Shown: positions 1 through 12,030 of the stretch, in pieces
Numbering within the stretch: position 1 is the stretch's first letter
Layout of the letters: each line of letters begins with the position of its first letter
Assembly: GCA_028023455.1 (NCBI GenBank)
Contig: JAQFVV010006208.1
Span: forward strand, 11,244,984 to 11,308,983
Source of the DNA: Epiperipatus broadwayi
Taxonomy: Eukaryota > Onychophora > Udeonychophora > Euonychophora > Peripatidae
Direction: 5' to 3'
DNA length: 64,000 nt
Position numbers and translations under genes: made by a program
The notes under the pieces: model-generated
Database searches by the model: none
What the model was told of the DNA's origin: nothing
What the model saw: the letters and a program-made list of their open reading frames with translations, nothing else

Positions 1-1
1 A

Positions 2-1261
2 GGAGTCTTTAATGTTAGAGGGTTAAACTCCCCACAAAAAATTGACCTCCTTGCTAAATGGTACGACATTGTTAAACCGCAGATAATGGGCATTATCGAA
101 ACAAAAATCTACAGTGGCTCACTAATCAACCCTACAGACAAGCTAAATTCCAAGGGCTTTACAGCTTTTTCAAACACATCTGACACTCCATCAGCGGGTA
201 CAGGCATTATCATTGATAAAGCCTGCCCATTTAGTTCCTTCAAAATCCTACATATTGATGCGCACTTGCTGATAATTACACTTACTCATAAAGCCATTAC
301 CTTAAACATAGCAATTGTTTATATCCCTCCAGGTCCCACTATTATAAATAGAATAATACAAACACTTAACTCCAGGTTCACAAATGCTATGTATCCGATG
401 ATTATTTTGGGAGATTTCAACATGACATATCAGACCTTCACTGACAAATGGTTACATCAGCTGTCCTTTCCGATGATGAGTGGAAGAGGCTTTCTGCCGG
501 AGAAGGCCGTGTCATTTAACAATGGTAGACATTCATCACTTATAGATCTGGTTTTCTATTCGCCATCATTGCATAACATGATATGCATTCAATTAAAGAA
601 TTCTCCCCTCTCTGATCATGCAGCTGTTTTAGTGTCACTGGAAATTAATTTTGATAATAGAACAATAATTAATACAGGAAGAACCATCAGAGTTCTACTA
701 CCATCACGCACACCAGAATATCTTTTTTCAGAAGTATATATATATCTTCACAAGTTGAAGAAAATTACAATGGATCCAGTCCAAGCATGGTGTGCCTTTA
801 CTAGCCTGCTCTCATTTAACATTGATCATCTTACCAGGACAACAACATCCCCAACAAAACTACTAAAGCTTATGGATGAAACCCATAAAAAAATTATTGG
901 CACTTCTCAATCAAATCTTGATCGTCCCTGTCTGATTGCTTTAAAGAAGACATATCAAGAGTTAACAAACCAGCTTAAAGAATATATCTCCATTAAAAAG
1001 AAAAGGTTATATTTAAATAAGCCACACATGTATACCAGAAACTTCATTAGATGGGCGCTAGGTTACCCCTCCCAGGTGCGAGTCCCAGCAGCTATTAAAG
1101 TTCAAACTGAAATTGTCTATGGAGATTTTATGTTGGAGCGGCTTTACATATTGTATAGAGAAAAATTCCAGAGGGTATCCTCACCAAGTCTAATGGCCTT
1201 TTCACAAGATAGATCAGAAAATGAATTTAAAATTTCTTTAAAAGATTTCATTAAAAAATAG
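2..1261 (+). pseudogene. LINE APE-type endonuclease domain (ORF2 N-terminal part)
   Basis: The frame is open from the window edge, so the ATG at 86 is internal. The translation starts with an NVRGLN-like motif (about nt 13-30) and GIIETK (about 86-103), the first two conserved blocks of LINE apurinic-type endonucleases. LGDFN (about 406-420) and SDH (611-619) are the later catalytic blocks. These enzymes nick target DNA to prime reverse transcription. The frame ends at a TAG (1259-1261) inside an A-rich run; a one-base indel there would rejoin it to the reverse transcriptase. Known: domain order of L1-like ORF2. Seen: the motifs and the stop. Confidence 0.88.
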
Positions 1262-3205
1262 AAGCGATGCCAGATTCATGTCATCCTGGCATAGATGGAA
1301 TTCCCAAGTTCGTATACAAACATATTGATAAAATCACTGCACAATATATGCTTAACCTAGTCTCCTACCTCACTAAAGACATCTATAAAATACAGGGCTT
1401 AAATCAAATTATGCTTGTGCCATTCATGAAAAAGAAACAATTAATCTCAAACACCACTAACCTACGTCCAATTTCAATGTGCTCCCTTGGCATAAAGATA
1501 ATAGAATCAGTGATAAAAGATAAAATAGAGCCATTCATTTTGCCAAACCTATCAAAAATGCAATTTGCCAAAAAGAATCCTCAACAGGACAGGCAGCCTT
1601 TCTATTCAAGTCAACTATAGAAACTGTTAGAGATAATAAAAATACAGTCCAGTTGTTATTCAACTGGATATTGAAGCTGCTTTTGACATGATTTCCATCA
1701 GTACTCTTCTTAAAACTCTGCAGAAATACTCAGTTCCAAACGCCTATCTAAACTTGCTTGCTAACTTGCTTTTAAACCGTGAGATTTATGTTTCCCTAAA
1801 TGGGAAAACTTCACCACCAATAGTGCCACATCAGTCCATCCCTCAGGGCTCACCTCTCAGTGCCTTATTGTTCACTGCCTATATCAACCCTCTTATAAAA
1901 ATAATAGAAAATGAATTTTCAGGAGTCTACGTGCCTACAATCAATGACAACATCTCATGTATCGCATATATGGATGATATAGCAATATTTCTATCATCCC
2001 AAAAACAAATTCCCAAACTTCTTAAGATACTTAATAATTTCACAAAAGAATATAAGCTAACATTTAATATGGAGAAATCATGTGCATGGCAGATCTTCAC
2101 CGGTAATAGCATTACTAAAGTTTTCAAAGGTAGACCAAGCGCATTCCTTGGGTTCAATTTTTATTTACGACATTCACCTATGAGATCGCTCATACAGAAA
2201 AATTTGATAGAGAAAGTGGAAAAAACTGTCAATTCACTCTCCAAAGCCTATCTCTCTCTATATACAAAAATGGCCTTGCTTAACATGTTAGTGATCACAA
2301 AAATCTCTTATTTTACTCCAACAATCATTTATACCAAAGCATTTACAAATAAGATAGACTCCTTATGCAGGAAATTATTCTGGGGAAAAAAGATTATCTC
2401 AATATCAATAAAACGCCTAAGAAAACCCCTTTCACAAAATGGCCTTGGCCTTCACTCAATACATGTCTTCAGAATACAAAAAACATTGAACATAATATCT
2501 ACATGTGCACAAAAATTCCCATATTTAGAAATTTCTGCCAAGATTACTCCTACAGATAGACCACCTCCTCTTCAAGGATATCTGAACACACTACTTACAC
2601 CATTATTAACAATCCACACTCTTAACTTTAAACCACCACAAGCCAAATATAAATATTGGGAAGTTTATCAACTTCTACATCCAAATCAAGATGATGTACA
2701 AACACCACTTCATATTAATAATAAACAATTATGTCGCAAATTCAAACTATGGTCACTTGAACCAAAATATTTTGACTTTCTCCTAAAGATAAATCTGGAC
2801 TCGCTTCCTACACAATACTTTTTGAGATATCAAAGAAACTATAAAGATATAGATGATATATGTAATCTTTGCCATAGGGACTCGGAGACACAAAACCACC
2901 TTTTCTTCTCATGCTCAAGTCTAGAAAACATTCGTGAAATCATTAGCACTTCACTCAAAGATAAAAAAATCAATATGATAACCCTTTTTGACTCTTTTAA
3001 AAGGGGTGTCTTTGCTGAAATAAGAATCTGCACATTTTTACTCTATGCCTTATGGTGTACAAGGTGTAATTTCATATACAATCATAATCCCAGAAGACAT
3101 CCAAACACGTTCAGAAATAAGCTGAAAACCATACGTGAAAGAGACAGGAAGATTACAGAACAAACTAAGTACATTGACACCTGGAATATACAAGAACTTA
3201 TATAA
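1262..3205 (+). pseudogene. LINE reverse transcriptase plus zf-RVT zinc knuckle (ORF2 C-terminal part)
   Basis: Reverse transcriptase blocks appear in order across two frames: PGIDGIPKF (about 1285-1311), LRPISMCS (about 1460-1485), QLDIEAAFDM (about 1661-1690), IPQGSPLSALLF (about 1840-1875), the active site YMDD (1967-1978) and FLGFNFYL (about 2145-2168). A zinc knuckle of form C-x2-C-x8-H-x4-C begins at 2861 and matches the zf-RVT domain of L1/Tx1-like LINEs. The longest open piece is 1688-3205. Two frame changes lie between 1600 and 1690. The catalytic YMDD is intact although the frame is not. Confidence 0.9.
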
Positions 3206-3523
3206 AAGCACACAAAAAAAACTATATTTAACATGGATCCTTGTGCCAGTTCTAAAGTCAACTGACACAAACTAGACGCATTCCTGCTTTAGTTTAATTG
3301 AAGTATATCTAATTGAATATAATCGTATGATTGAGTGAATATCATTGACTTTATTGAACTGTTTTTTTTCTCTTAGATACTTCTAGTTTGATAAAGCATA
3401 CAGGTACTGATCAAATCATTGTACATATGCAGTTTTGTGAAAACAATTTATATATAAGAAATATGTTGTCAAATGTAACTTGTGTAACCTTTTAGAACAC
3501 TAATAAAGTTTATCCTTTGAAAC

Positions 3524-4439
<916 letters not shown>

Positions 4440-4515
4440 TAAGTAAAATGTAGATATATGAATGCAAGTTATTCTCTGTATTTTAAATACTTTTTAGCAA
4501 AAACTTTTTATTGTA

Positions 4516-5495
4516 CACCTGGGTCTCGTTTTATGCGGTAGATAGGTTCCACAGAAAACCAAAAAAAAATCACACAAAAATAGACTTAACTTACATTGAA
4601 AAATGGGGGATAGGTGCTGTAATTTTCAGAATTCACATAAAAGCAAAGCAACATGGAAAAATTACTTTAAAATTTGCATTAAAAAAATAAGGAAATAAAG
4701 TATGACTAATAAAAAATTTCAAATATTTGAAAAAAATTAATACAAGACAAACTTTTTTTATTTTTTGTATTACTACAGTATTTAATTTTACATTTTTCAT
4801 ACATATTTTAATCATTATCGCTAGCATTCATTTGTAAACTGGTAAGAAATCAGATTCGATGTGACATGATGTATTGTGGCTTCTCCTTAAACGAAGTCAA
4901 GAATCTCTCAGCAATTATGCCCAGAGAAACCTGTTAGCCACTTTATTTTTATTCATGATGTGACGTACAACTAGTGCCACTTTATTTTTATTCATGATGT
5001 GACGTACAACTAGTGCCACTTTCTATCTTATGCTGTGTTAATGGTTTTCTGTTTCTATATTAAAAAAATGAAATCGCAATCAAAACAAAAAGATTATACA
5101 TTATCATTAGAAAGATTATTTTCAGTTTATAAAATTTAATTTTTTATTTTAAAAATCTAAAAGATTATTTATTTCTGTTATATATAACAAAATATGTTTT
5201 AAAGGTTTAAATTTTTTGAATATTTATTGCGATATTTTTATATGTAAGTATAAATCTATTATTATTATTTACTCATTAGTATAAATAGATTACTTCCATA
5301 GAAGCTAAAATTCTAAATACAGCTTCAGGCCATATTCACGTTAGCTGCTAATATAACATATTTTTGAAAAAAAAAAGTATTTCAAGTCTTGATATCTAAT
5401 AAATATAGTGAAATATGAAAGATATTAAGAAGAAACATGAATCGCATAACTTCAAAATTGCATTAAAATAATCCGCATAAAACGAGATCCAGGTG
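4516..5495. mobile_element. Non-autonomous pogo/Tigger-like DNA transposon (980 bp)
   Basis: Terminal inverted repeats start CACCTGGGTCTCGTTTTATG on the left and CACCTGGATCTCGTTTTATG (reverse strand) on the right, and continue CGG. They are flanked by a TA dinucleotide at 4514-4515 and 5496-5497, as in Tc1/mariner-superfamily insertions. The CTCGTTTTATGCGG start followed by GATAGGTTCC resembles pogo/Tigger ends. No transposase frame is present, so it would depend on an enzyme from elsewhere. The empty site can be read from the surrounding palindrome. Confidence 0.85.
4937..5022. repeat. 39-bp tandem duplication inside the pogo-like element
   Basis: Two adjacent copies of a 39-bp unit starting GCCACTTTATTTTTATTCAT, with a third partial start, lie within the transposon. 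Confidence 0.92.
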
Positions 5496-5837
5496 TACAT
5501 ATATGCATACACAGTCTTACATTTCAACCTTCTTGCAGTCTTCTTCAGAGCCACTTTTATTTTAATTTTTTAAAAATAAAAGAAACATTTTAAATCTTTT
5601 AAAAAATTAAAGTAAAATTGGCTCTGAAGGAGACTGCAGGACAGTTGAAACATAAGATTGTGTATGCATATATGTACAATAAAAGGTTTAAAATACAGTG
5701 AATAAATTGCATTTATACGAAATATTATAGCAAAATAAAGGAAGTGATTAATTTGGTAATATTTTTGAAAAGTAGACATATTTTAAAGCTATATAAAAAT
5801 ATATATAAAATTTAATATTTAAAATGTATTTCAATTA

Positions 5838-7682
5838 AAAAAAAAGGAACTATTATTAGAAAGAGAGATGACATCGTGACATGTGTACAAGAGTTCCATC
5901 AAGAATTATCTAGCAATAAAGAACAAGAAAAAGCATTTACAATGACTATACCTTTTAAATTGCCCAGGATTTTAAATGAAGTGAGATGTGAAATTAAATC
6001 TACAAGGAAGGGAAAAGCTCCAGATAATAATGGATTTATAATTGATATCTTAAAAAAAAAGCAGATGAAAAAATAAAGAATTTTTTTTTTGGCAAAATTA
6101 TATGCCAAATGTCTAAATGACATAGATGTACCAGAAGATTGGAAGAATGCAGTATTAATGTTTAAAAAAAGGTGATAAAGAAGATATTAGAAATTACAGA
6201 TCCCTAACAGTATTTTATTAGTTTTATACAAAATTTTAGAAAAATAATTACAAACAGACTACAAAGAACTTTGGATTTTAACAACCAAATAAACAAGTTG
6301 GATTTACATGTGGTTTTAGTACAGTGAAACATATCCAAATATTGAAAGAAGTTGCAGAAAAAAACCAATGAATATGAGTTAATATACTTTAGATTTGTAA
6401 ATTATGAAAAGGTATTTGACTCTATAAGCATGTCTTCAGTGATTAAATCATTATGTTTATAAAAATGTTACATAACATTAGGAGTGAAAAGACTAGATTT
6501 TGAAAGATAACGTAATTGTTTTTGCAAATAATGCTTTAGAGCTTCAGAAAATGTTGCAAGAGTTATCAAATGAAAGTAAAAAAATAGTACTAATGAGTGC
6601 AACATTCCTCTCCTAAAGATGCTCAATCTCAAAAACTGCCCGCACTCCGGCGACTTCCCGGTCATCCGCCTGGCCACTTTTATCTCATATGCCCTATGGA
6701 TGGCCAGGTGTAGATCTAAATTCACACTACCCAGACCTGACCCATCAGCAATAATTTAACACCCAGCTGAAGGCCTTACAAGCAAAGGATCTACTCTTGT
6801 CTATAAAATACCTATTTAACAACATATGGGACCTATATAGATGTTATGGTCAATGAGACACCTACCAATTAAGACCTCAAGCCTTTGGAATAGAACACAA
6901 GAGCCATCATAGTTGAGTCAGCAGAAACTTTCTATTAGCCTTGCATGGCTTGCATCAATTGTATAAGTAACAATAAAATTTTCTTTTAAAACTAAAAAAT
7001 AGTACTAAAGGTAAATGTTAAAAAGACTAAAGTAATGTTCAATGGATTTTCTGAAAAGAATAGAATAAGGATTGTTAATGATGAGTCAAAAAGAATTAAT
7101 AAGAGTACACATAGCTTGGTCAGATTATTACTACAGATAAAACAATGGACGAAATTAATCATAGAATTAAACTTGGTTATAGTGTTTTTGATAGAAATAA
7201 CTTAATGTTAAAAGGAAATATGTTGATGTGTTTGAAAAGAAAGGTTTTTAATAAATGTGTTTTATCAATTCCTACTTATGGATCTAAGATATGGACACTT
7301 AACAGAAGAGCAATACAGAAATTTCAGCCCACTCAATGATGTATAGAGAGATGCATGTTATGGATAACAAGAAGAAATTGATAATGAAATACAAGGGGGA
7401 GAGAAAAAACAGGTATTAGTGACATCATTAAAAGAATGAAGAGACTGAAGTGGAATTGGGCTAGATATATTTCTAAAAGAGATAATAATAAATGGGCAGT
7501 TGAAATCTTAAATTGGTTCCAAGAGATTGAAAAAGACCTAGAAAGAGACCACGTGTGAGATGGATGAAATAAAAACTATGCTGGTGGGATGTGGAAAAGA
7601 GAAGCTAGGGATCAGAGAAGATGGATTGAAGTTGGAGAGATGTTAATTCTGCAGTGGATCGATGATTGAAAATGGATAATGA
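5838..7682 (+). mobile_element. RTE-type LINE, 5'-truncated and decayed (copy 1)
   Basis: It aligns by eye with the reverse transcriptase half of the full-length RTE at 48743-51955. Recognisable pieces are the VxDFYQEL-like start, KGKAPDNNGF, QVGFTCGFSTVKHI and, after the nested insertion, MDEINHRIKLGYS, SKIWTLNRRAIQ and the 3' end WIDD plus a short (ATG)n tail. Many stops, frameshifts and a deletion of the QGD and FADD region break it. A 400-bp LINE fragment is inserted at 6594-6993. Confidence 0.88.
6594..6993 (+). mobile_element. 5'-truncated L1/Tx1-type LINE 3' end nested in the RTE copy
   Basis: The 400-bp insert is flanked by a perfect 15-bp direct repeat AAAAAATAGTACTAA (6579-6593 and 6994-7008), a clean target-site duplication. 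One frame reads IRLATFISYALWMARCRSKF, similar to IRICTFLLYALWCTRCNFIY near the end of the LINE at 1688-3205, so both belong to related lineages. The insert is clearly more GC-rich than its surroundings. Its 3' end is an AATAAAATTTTC-like terminus without a long tail. Confidence 0.92.
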
Positions 7683-7689
7683 TGATGAA

Positions 7690-7977
7690 TTCTGAGCAGA
7701 TTTTGAATATTTTTACACGTAGAGACAATTCTCAACAAAATATTCGTATATTTTAGTAAACACAAATGAAACAATATTTCAGATATTTCTTATTAAAAAG
7801 CAGAAATTTCCTTTGGTTTTTGAGTTTATTCTAGTCATTAAGGTATTACAACTTTTTTTCATGAAATATAAAATCTAGATTGCAAATTAATTCTCAAATT
7901 TAAACCTCTTTTATTTGATAATATGATTCCCCTCCTACAGTACAAGCTTTTTCATACCTGCACTTCTATTGTAATAT
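7690..7977. other. AT-rich spacer
   Basis: Just under 300 bp in which nothing recognisable was seen. Confidence 0.5.
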
Positions 7978-8170
7978 ATTGAGGGTTTGATCTCAGATTT
8001 TCACACGACCCTGAACGATCCATGCTATCTTATACCATTGATACCCTTGATCACACACATGTCAAAAAGATAAATAATCACTGATATATATATATTTCGT
8101 GCTAAATCAGCACTCATCAGTTGGTCCAGATTATCATCTCCACACATATACAATTAAAGCTCAGCTTATT
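7978..8170 (-). mobile_element. HHA hammerhead element (solo copy)
   Basis: On the minus strand the order is a short leader, the hammerhead fold, then the HHA tail (GTGTGTGATCAAG, TGGTATAAGATAG, and a GATCAAACCC B-box-like end). This is the unit repeated throughout the window. Confidence 0.8.
8074..8134 (-). ncRNA. Hammerhead ribozyme motif HHA-1 (type I)
   Basis: The core CUGAUGA, a perfect stem II GUGCU/AGCAC with G-C closing pair, and GAAA are intact. The inner strand of stem I on the 3' side has decayed (UCAGU instead of UUGGU), so self-cleavage is doubtful. Confidence 0.8.
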
Positions 8171-8519
8171 TGATAAGTAATTGTAATAGTGATGGATAAC
8201 TGGAATCCTATAGTATGTATTTTTATCATCTAAATCATTTACTCGAAACACTAGCCATGATTCAGTATTCCAGATTATTAATTCATCCCTGGCAAATTAG
8301 TTTCTTAATAATAATAAATTATTTTTTGATGATACAATCTATTATTATGGGTCTATTTGTGCCCTTGCCCACAACCTTTCAGTTTGTTTTTAGATAAAAC
8401 CGTCTGTATTTTTTTATTTTATATACTATTTGTTTGGTCTTAATCAATCGGCACTATTTTATGCTTTTAATATAAATAAACCACGTTTTATAATATATAA
8501 CTGATATAAATATAATTAC
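8171..8519. other. Probable intron downstream of the collagen exon
   Basis: No feature was seen apart from the splice donor (minus-strand GTAATT, 8514-8519) that ends the collagen exon. Confidence 0.5.
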
Positions 8520-8599
8520 TTTTTCTCCTTTAGCTCCTGGTTCTCCTCTTTCTCCAGGAGGTCCTGGTTTCCCTGGAATGCCATCATCACCTTTATCAC
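8520..8599 (-). CDS. Internal exon of a collagen gene (Gly-X-Y triple-helix repeats)
   Basis: On the minus strand, after a pyrimidine-rich TTTATTTTTAG acceptor, 80 nt read (G)GT-GAT-AAA and then GDDGIPGKPGPPGERGEPG, ending AKGEK, with Gly at every third residue. A GTAATT donor follows directly. The first Gly codon is split, its first G coming from the previous exon, while the exon ends on a complete codon. Split Gly codons are common in non-fibrillar collagens, whereas fibrillar collagen exons are usually 54-bp-type and start with a complete Gly codon; the subtype is inference only. No neighbouring exon was found, so introns here are long. Confidence 0.9.
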
Positions 8600-8680
8600 C
8601 TAAAAATAAACAAAAAATAAATATTCTTTTTAAAAATAATATTAATTTAACTTACAATAAATTTCATAGTTACATTTTGA

Positions 8681-9309
8681 ATTAAAAGTGTCAAATTCAC
8701 TCAACCCACATCTTTAACATAATCTACTTTAGATAAATATAGTCATGATTATTATTAACCATTTACTAAACTAGAGATTATCTCTAGCACAGATATAAAC
8801 TTTAAAATCCAACTAAATATTAATATCTGATTTTTTTAAAATTAAACATGCAAACACATGGAGTTATTCACATTTTCTTTATAAATATATTAAATAACCT
8901 CAGAATTATCACATATTCTTTTAAATTCATATAAATAAAAATACAATAAAAGACAAATGACCCCCAAGATATATTTTGTGCTGAACTAGCACTCATCAGC
9001 TGGTCCAGGTCACTATCTCTCACATATATCTTTATTATATGAAAAATATCTATATTAAATAATTATTTTGAATACAAGTGTCAAACTAACTCAACCCATA
9101 TCTTTGACACCATCAATTTTCGATGAGTATAGTAATGATTATTATTAATCATTTACTAATCTAGAGATTATGTTTAGCACAGATATAAAGTTTAAAACTC
9201 AATTAAAGAATAATATATATGATTTTTTTAAAAATTAAACACACAAATACATGGAGTTATTCACATTTCTCTTTCCCACATGAAATATCTTTATAAATAT
9301 ATTAAATAA
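8681..9309. repeat. Direct duplication (about 230 bp) bracketing an HHA fragment
   Basis: About 8681-8910 and 9068-9309 align in the same orientation: both carry the TCAACCCA, CTAGAGATTAT, AGCACAGATATAAA and CATGGAGTTATTCACATT blocks in order, at modest divergence. An HHA ribozyme fragment lies between them. Confidence 0.8.
8965..9013 (-). ncRNA. Hammerhead ribozyme motif HHA-2 (degenerate)
   Basis: Stem II and CUGAUGA are present but the 3' core is AAAA instead of GAAA, and the 3' strand of stem I has been replaced by unrelated sequence. Judged inactive. Confidence 0.7.
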
Positions 9310-9455
9310 AAGAATATATGCATAATATTGAGATTATTTAATATATTTATAAATTTCATAGATGTTTTGTTTTATAAATTCATACAATGTTTCATTTATA
9401 AAACTAAAGTTTTGTTTAATATATATAAACATAAAATTAGCATATTTAATGTACT

Positions 9456-9630
9456 ATTAAAAACCAGTCAACACTCAGACAATCCCTATATCAATAACAA
9501 TCAACAACTTCAAACTGTTGTCAAGGCAACCTCCTTTTAACAATAGCGATGGAATCCCTATAACAATAGTTTGGAAACTGTTGATTGTAATTGATATTGG
9601 GATTGTCTAAGTGTTGACTGGTTTTTAATG
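9456..9630. repeat. Foldback element family FB-D, palindromic copy
   Basis: Left arm AAAAACCAGTCAACACTCAG and the reverse complement of right arm AAAAACCAGTCAACACTTAG match and extend for about 70 bp each, containing CAATCAACAAYTTCAAACTG and GTTGTCAAGGCAACC. Related copies are at 21.9, 22.2, 32.3-33.5 and 39.1 kb. Confidence 0.85.
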
Positions 9631-9639
9631 TTTACTTAT

Positions 9640-10793
9640 AAACCCACTTAGCCTTGAACATTATTACACTTATTATTTAATATATTAGTAATTAAAGACA
9701 GAAAACTAGTATACAGATTGGGCTCCGAAAGCACTTAGTCAATATTAAGATTTAGAATATGTTGAAGGGTATTGTATTAATCACAAAGAACTGGTGAAAC
9801 AAATTTATTATTACAATAAAATGTTTTTATATGGGTTAGTGCATCTGTCTTGGGACGTTTATGACATGGATTCACATTCAGGTAAAACTAAAGATTTTTT
9901 AAGCAAACTTAGAATTTTTTTTATGTAACTACAATTATTGAATGGATCTAGATATTCTTAGTATAGCAAAAAAAAAATTGACTAGTAATCAACTGTTCTA
10001 ATGAATAACATTTTATTTCTTCAATGCCTCTTTAAAAGGGTGTAGAGTCATAAAACTTAGTCATTGTATAGCATAAAAAATAATGTAAATTTTATATGAG
10101 TGTGTTATACCATCTTAAAGGCAATTTATGGTAAATTTCAACATTATATTAAACATAGCAGTACAACTTATAATTTTTTAAATTGTATTTTAATTTTTTT
10201 TATATAGAAAAAAAGCATGAATATTTAATATGTAGGATTTATAAAATAAATTAATGAATAACCTAATAAATATACAATTTTAATTATTATATTTTTACAT
10301 TACATCAAAACACAACTACTCTTCATTATAAATTTAATGTCTGCAACATTAATTGAATTTTTAAATATTAGGTTGTAAAAGAAATATATATATATATGGA
10401 ATTTTTTGCAATGTTTATGCATATCTATATATTGTAACAGTCAGGTTTGTACATTTGCTCAACAGACCAAGAGACCAAGCCAGAGAAACAAAAGCTGACC
10501 AAGTTGGGGATAGTAATATCCTACATCTGATCATACCTCAACTCTCTTATCCATGCTTCCAAGTCAACCCATTGCGAATAACATGCCTGAGGTTACACTC
10601 AATATCTCTTTATTCACGTTCCAGCAATAGCAAAGCAGTAAGACATGAGACACCCGCCCCCAACATATGATATTATATAACCTAACTAGTGATTCATAAA
10701 ATAATGAGCAAAAATGAAGACTGAGATAAATTTATATTTCATAAATTTAATGTAATACTTAATAAGTTATAAAGCAAATAAATTATGTGCAGG
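9640..10793. other. AT-rich spacer with a more GC-rich patch at about 10440-10680
   Basis: The patch at 10440-10680 has mixed base composition unlike its flanks and may be an old repeat, but no family could be recognised. The rest shows nothing. Confidence 0.4.
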
Positions 10794-11070
10794 TTGCTCA
10801 CACACAGGTGAGTGAATACTCAGGGTTACAAAGGATATAATAAAGCAAATTATATAGTGCTCACATGCAGGTGAGTGAATACTTAGGTTTACAAAGAATA
10901 TGAATAAATAGTCAGTAAATGATAACGTGAATTATATATATATATATTGCTCACACACAGGTGAGTGAATACCTAGATTTACAAAATGCTTAATGTGATT
11001 ATCAACAAATGATAAACAAAGCCAATTATATTTGCTCACATGCAGGTGAGTGAATTTTAGGGTTGCAAAA
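10794..11070. repeat. Four tandem hairpin-forming units
   Basis: Units start at about 10794, 10857, 10947 and 11032 (spacing 63, 90 and 85 bp). Each begins GCTCACAYRCAGGTGAGTGA, an imperfect inverted repeat (CTCAC...GTGAG), and continues with a GGTTTACAAAR-like block. This is a small minisatellite with a conserved hairpin in every unit. Confidence 0.85.
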
Positions 11071-11879
11071 TGTTTAATTAGTTTATGACTTTGCAGAACT
11101 GACAATATGCTTATACCATCTTTTATGTCATAACCCATGCTATGATCCACATAGTAAAAATCAGTAAGAATTAGAGTGATCAATTTATTGGTAATTGATT
11201 GGAATTATATTATTAAGTTTAAACATAACTTATAATAATAGTAAGATTACATATCTCTAATTACTACACAGATAAATGTATTAAATTCAGATTCCGAATC
11301 GGATCAAAGCTGATGTTAATTCTATGAGAGGTTGAACTGATGTTGGGCAGTCGAACGTCAGATTCTAGGGCATTACAAACTATAGTATCAGAATATGTGT
11401 CTCGAATGTGTTTTTAATTGAGGTTCATTACCTAGTAATCTGTTCCCCAGACTGCACTACTTGCTATAATATGAAGAGGCCCTTTTATTCAAGTGAATGG
11501 AACAGTGGCTTAATGAGCCCTTGGAACACTTTGGTTCCTTCAAATAAATGTCACAGTTGCCTAAACTTTCGAGGCATGACTTGATGTGGAAACAATCCCG
11601 ATGTAGGCAAGAAGTTTGCATATTTATGCTAACTAGCAACACATTCACCATGATAATTTAATATTTTCCTAAATTAATTATGCCAAATCTTAGCTTCTAT
11701 CAGTGCCACTACCACTGGTCAGTTCATAAATAGTATTACTTAGTCGCATTATAAAGGCAATAATAAGAATCTGACTTAAGGATATCTGTATAGCTTAATC
11801 TCTAATTAAGGAGAGTTACAGCAAAATTAAGGATTTACTAAGATTTAAAATATTACTTATATGCTGTATAGCTCACATC
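11071..11879. other. AT-rich spacer
   Basis: No supported feature; short open frames show no family resemblance. Confidence 0.5.
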
Positions 11880-12030
11880 TAATATTAAGTAAATATTGAT
11901 TTTTAAATAACTTAAGGAAAAAATTGCTTTTTAACATAACTTACGCAAATACTCATTTTTAAATAGTTACGCAAAATATCTATTTGTAAATAACTTACGC
12001 AAAATATTCGTTTCTAAATAACTTATACTG
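11880..12030. repeat. Short tandem repeat, about 30-35 bp units
   Basis: Four to five diverged units of form AAATAACTTACGCAAAATAT with a TTTNTAAATAA spacer follow each other. Confidence 0.75.

Larger units (their letters stand above)
4440..5725. repeat. Foldback element interrupted by a pogo-like transposon
   Basis: Sequence at about 4440-4515 plus 5496-5583 is the inverted match of about 5596-5725. The left arm is split by the 980-bp element at 4516-5495. Joining TTTATTG with the downstream TACATATATGCATACAC restores an arm that matches the right arm (reverse complement near 5655-5690). The arms carry CTGAAGAAG followed by a short stem and GTTGAAA, a hairpin motif also seen in other palindromes of this window. 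Confidence 0.75.

Noticed and set aside
10794-11070. CRISPR-like array
   Set aside because: Four diverged units with variable AT-rich spacers in a eukaryotic context; no Cas genes or constant repeat length.
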